DNA of 14,987 bases, taken from Legionella_A sp049239925. Lineage in GTDB: Bacteria > Pseudomonadota > Gammaproteobacteria > Legionellales > Legionellaceae. Under the pieces are notes generated by a model that did no database searches, was not told the DNA's origin, and saw only the letters and a list, made by a program, of their open reading frames with translations. The stretch lies in NCBI GenBank assembly GCA_049239925.1, contig JBMLTO010000061.1, forward strand, positions 1-14,987, read 5' to 3'. The position numbers were made by a program, and so were the translations under genes. Positions 14,291 to 14,987 of this stretch are shown here, in pieces. Each line of letters opens with the position of its first letter. Position 1 is the first letter of the stretch.

Positions 14291-14624
14291 CGATAAATCC
14301 TGGGGTTATGTTCACTAAGAATAGCATAAGTAGAGCAAATAAATGAAGAAAAGTAATATCCAAGGCAGGGATGTAGTATTAAAATTTAATCAATCTGTTG
14401 TAGTTTTGACCTTTGCCCAACAATAACGTATTGAAATCCAAGGTTACAGCTAAAAATCCTAAAATACAGTCATTGGATCTAGCTTATGCGCTTAAGGAAT
14501 TTTATACAAGTCCAAACCACATGCAATATCGTAGATTATAATGCCACTACTTTTTCAGACAATAAAATTTAGCCTCTAGTTCCTAAAGTGTTAAAATAAA
14601 CAACATTAACTAGGGATACTAACG
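14291..14624. other. gene-free stretch
   Basis: No convincing gene. A plus-strand frame from 14413 to 14541 encodes about 42 residues (ending ALKEFYTSPNHMQYRRL) with no ribosome site and no usual start, possibly the decayed end of a gene. The first 40 bases should contain the promoter and ribosome site of the cysteine-rich protein (AGGA near 14300). The sequence just before 14625 may include the end of the IS remnant that follows. Confidence 0.4.
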
Positions 14625-14700
14625 ATGAGTAAAAAATAAAAGACGTATACAGCAGAATTTAAAACAAAAATTGTTTTAGAACAACTCACGAAGAACGCAG
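14625..14700 (+). pseudogene. 5' remnant of an IS3-type transposase OrfA
   Basis: ATG 14625 opens MSKK, then a TAA (14637-14639), then continues in frame KTYTAEFKTKIVLEQLTKN. The intact motif in IS3-family OrfA proteins reads MSKKR-x-Y-x-AEFK-x-K-V-LE. So a stop replaced the fifth codon, and the rest of the helix-turn-helix protein is lost after about residue 25. Only the start of the element survives; no OrfB is present. Confidence 0.65.
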
Positions 14701-14732
14701 CTCTACTCTATATATCTAACGCCGCTTTTATA

Positions 14733-14987
14733 CTATATTATCCCGATAAAATGGGTACCGGCTTCTTTGATAATCTCAGATTTATTTGTCTGTTTTATTT
14801 GAGACGCACAATCCACCAGCAACTCTAATGTATGTCCAATTAAATTAAAGGTATCTTCAACTCGCTCCGATCCTTCCAATGGTGCTGAATCCAGAGCAAA
14901 ACACCAACTTCCTTTGCTACTTCAACGGTACGCTCCAGCAACATCACATCCATATTATATCTCTGAAATCACAAAGTACTCCTTGAG
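14733..14987 (-). pseudogene. fragment of an IS1182-like transposase, frameshifted
   Basis: Entering from the right window edge on the minus strand, one frame gives MDVMLLERTVEVAKEVGV. After a frame change near 14884-14908 the adjacent frame gives LDSAPLEGSERVEDTFNLIG and continues to EAGTHFIGII before a stop at 14733. LDS-PL-G-RVEDT-NL-GH is a hallmark of IS1182-type transposases. An upstream stop (TAA) and the frameshift show it is dead. It is adjacent to the IS3-type remnant on the opposite strand. Confidence 0.65.

Noticed and set aside
14413..14541. Short plus-strand frame ending ALKEFYTSPNHMQYRRL
   Set aside because: No standard start with a ribosome site and too short to judge; could be a remnant but cannot be supported.
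1..14987. CRISPR array, toxin-antitoxin pair or phage defence island
   Set aside because: No regularly spaced direct repeats, no cas-like genes and no recognisable defence domains were seen.

Overview
The window is AT-rich (by eye well below 45% GC) chromosomal DNA. It most resembles a gammaproteobacterium of the Legionellales (Legionella/Coxiella-like). The Tol protein types, the minimal ProQ-domain protein, the eukaryote-like S1/P1 nuclease and a large effector-like alpha/beta-hydrolase all point that way. No rRNA, tRNA or CRISPR array was seen. The taxonomic call is inference, because no database search was possible.

Left part, minus strand (1-4957): a degraded gene end, a small stand-alone ProQ/FinO-domain protein, then a compact five-gene thiamine operon read leftward from about 4930: thiE-thiM-thiL-thiD-tenA. 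The operon has a good sigma70-type promoter, a textbook TPP riboswitch, and a hairpin that buries the thiE Shine-Dalgarno sequence. The enzymes form a salvage-only route. TenA releases HMP from damaged thiamine, ThiD phosphorylates HMP, ThiM phosphorylates the thiazole alcohol, ThiE joins the halves, and ThiL makes TPP. No de novo genes (thiC, thiG, thiS) are present.

Divergent spacer (4958-5409): an 82-bp palindromic repeat abuts the thi promoter. Next to it lies an unexplained block that can fold as a three-way junction.

Centre, plus strand (5410-11043): ruvB-ybgC-tolQ-tolR-tolA-tolB, very tightly packed (overlaps or 4-nt gaps), encoding the Holliday-junction motor and the Tol envelope machine. 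The expected pal does not follow tolB. A secreted S1/P1-type zinc nuclease with all family metal ligands takes its place, and its stop codon comes from another copy of the palindromic repeat.

Right part (11037-14987): accessory DNA. Two inverted copies of the repeat bracket remnants of a DDE transposase and a GIY-YIG protein. They are followed by a 669-aa minus-strand protein with a GFSRG nucleophile elbow (candidate secreted effector) and a 105-aa secreted protein built from two cysteine-rich CC..GGI repeats. The window ends in two broken transposase genes of different families.
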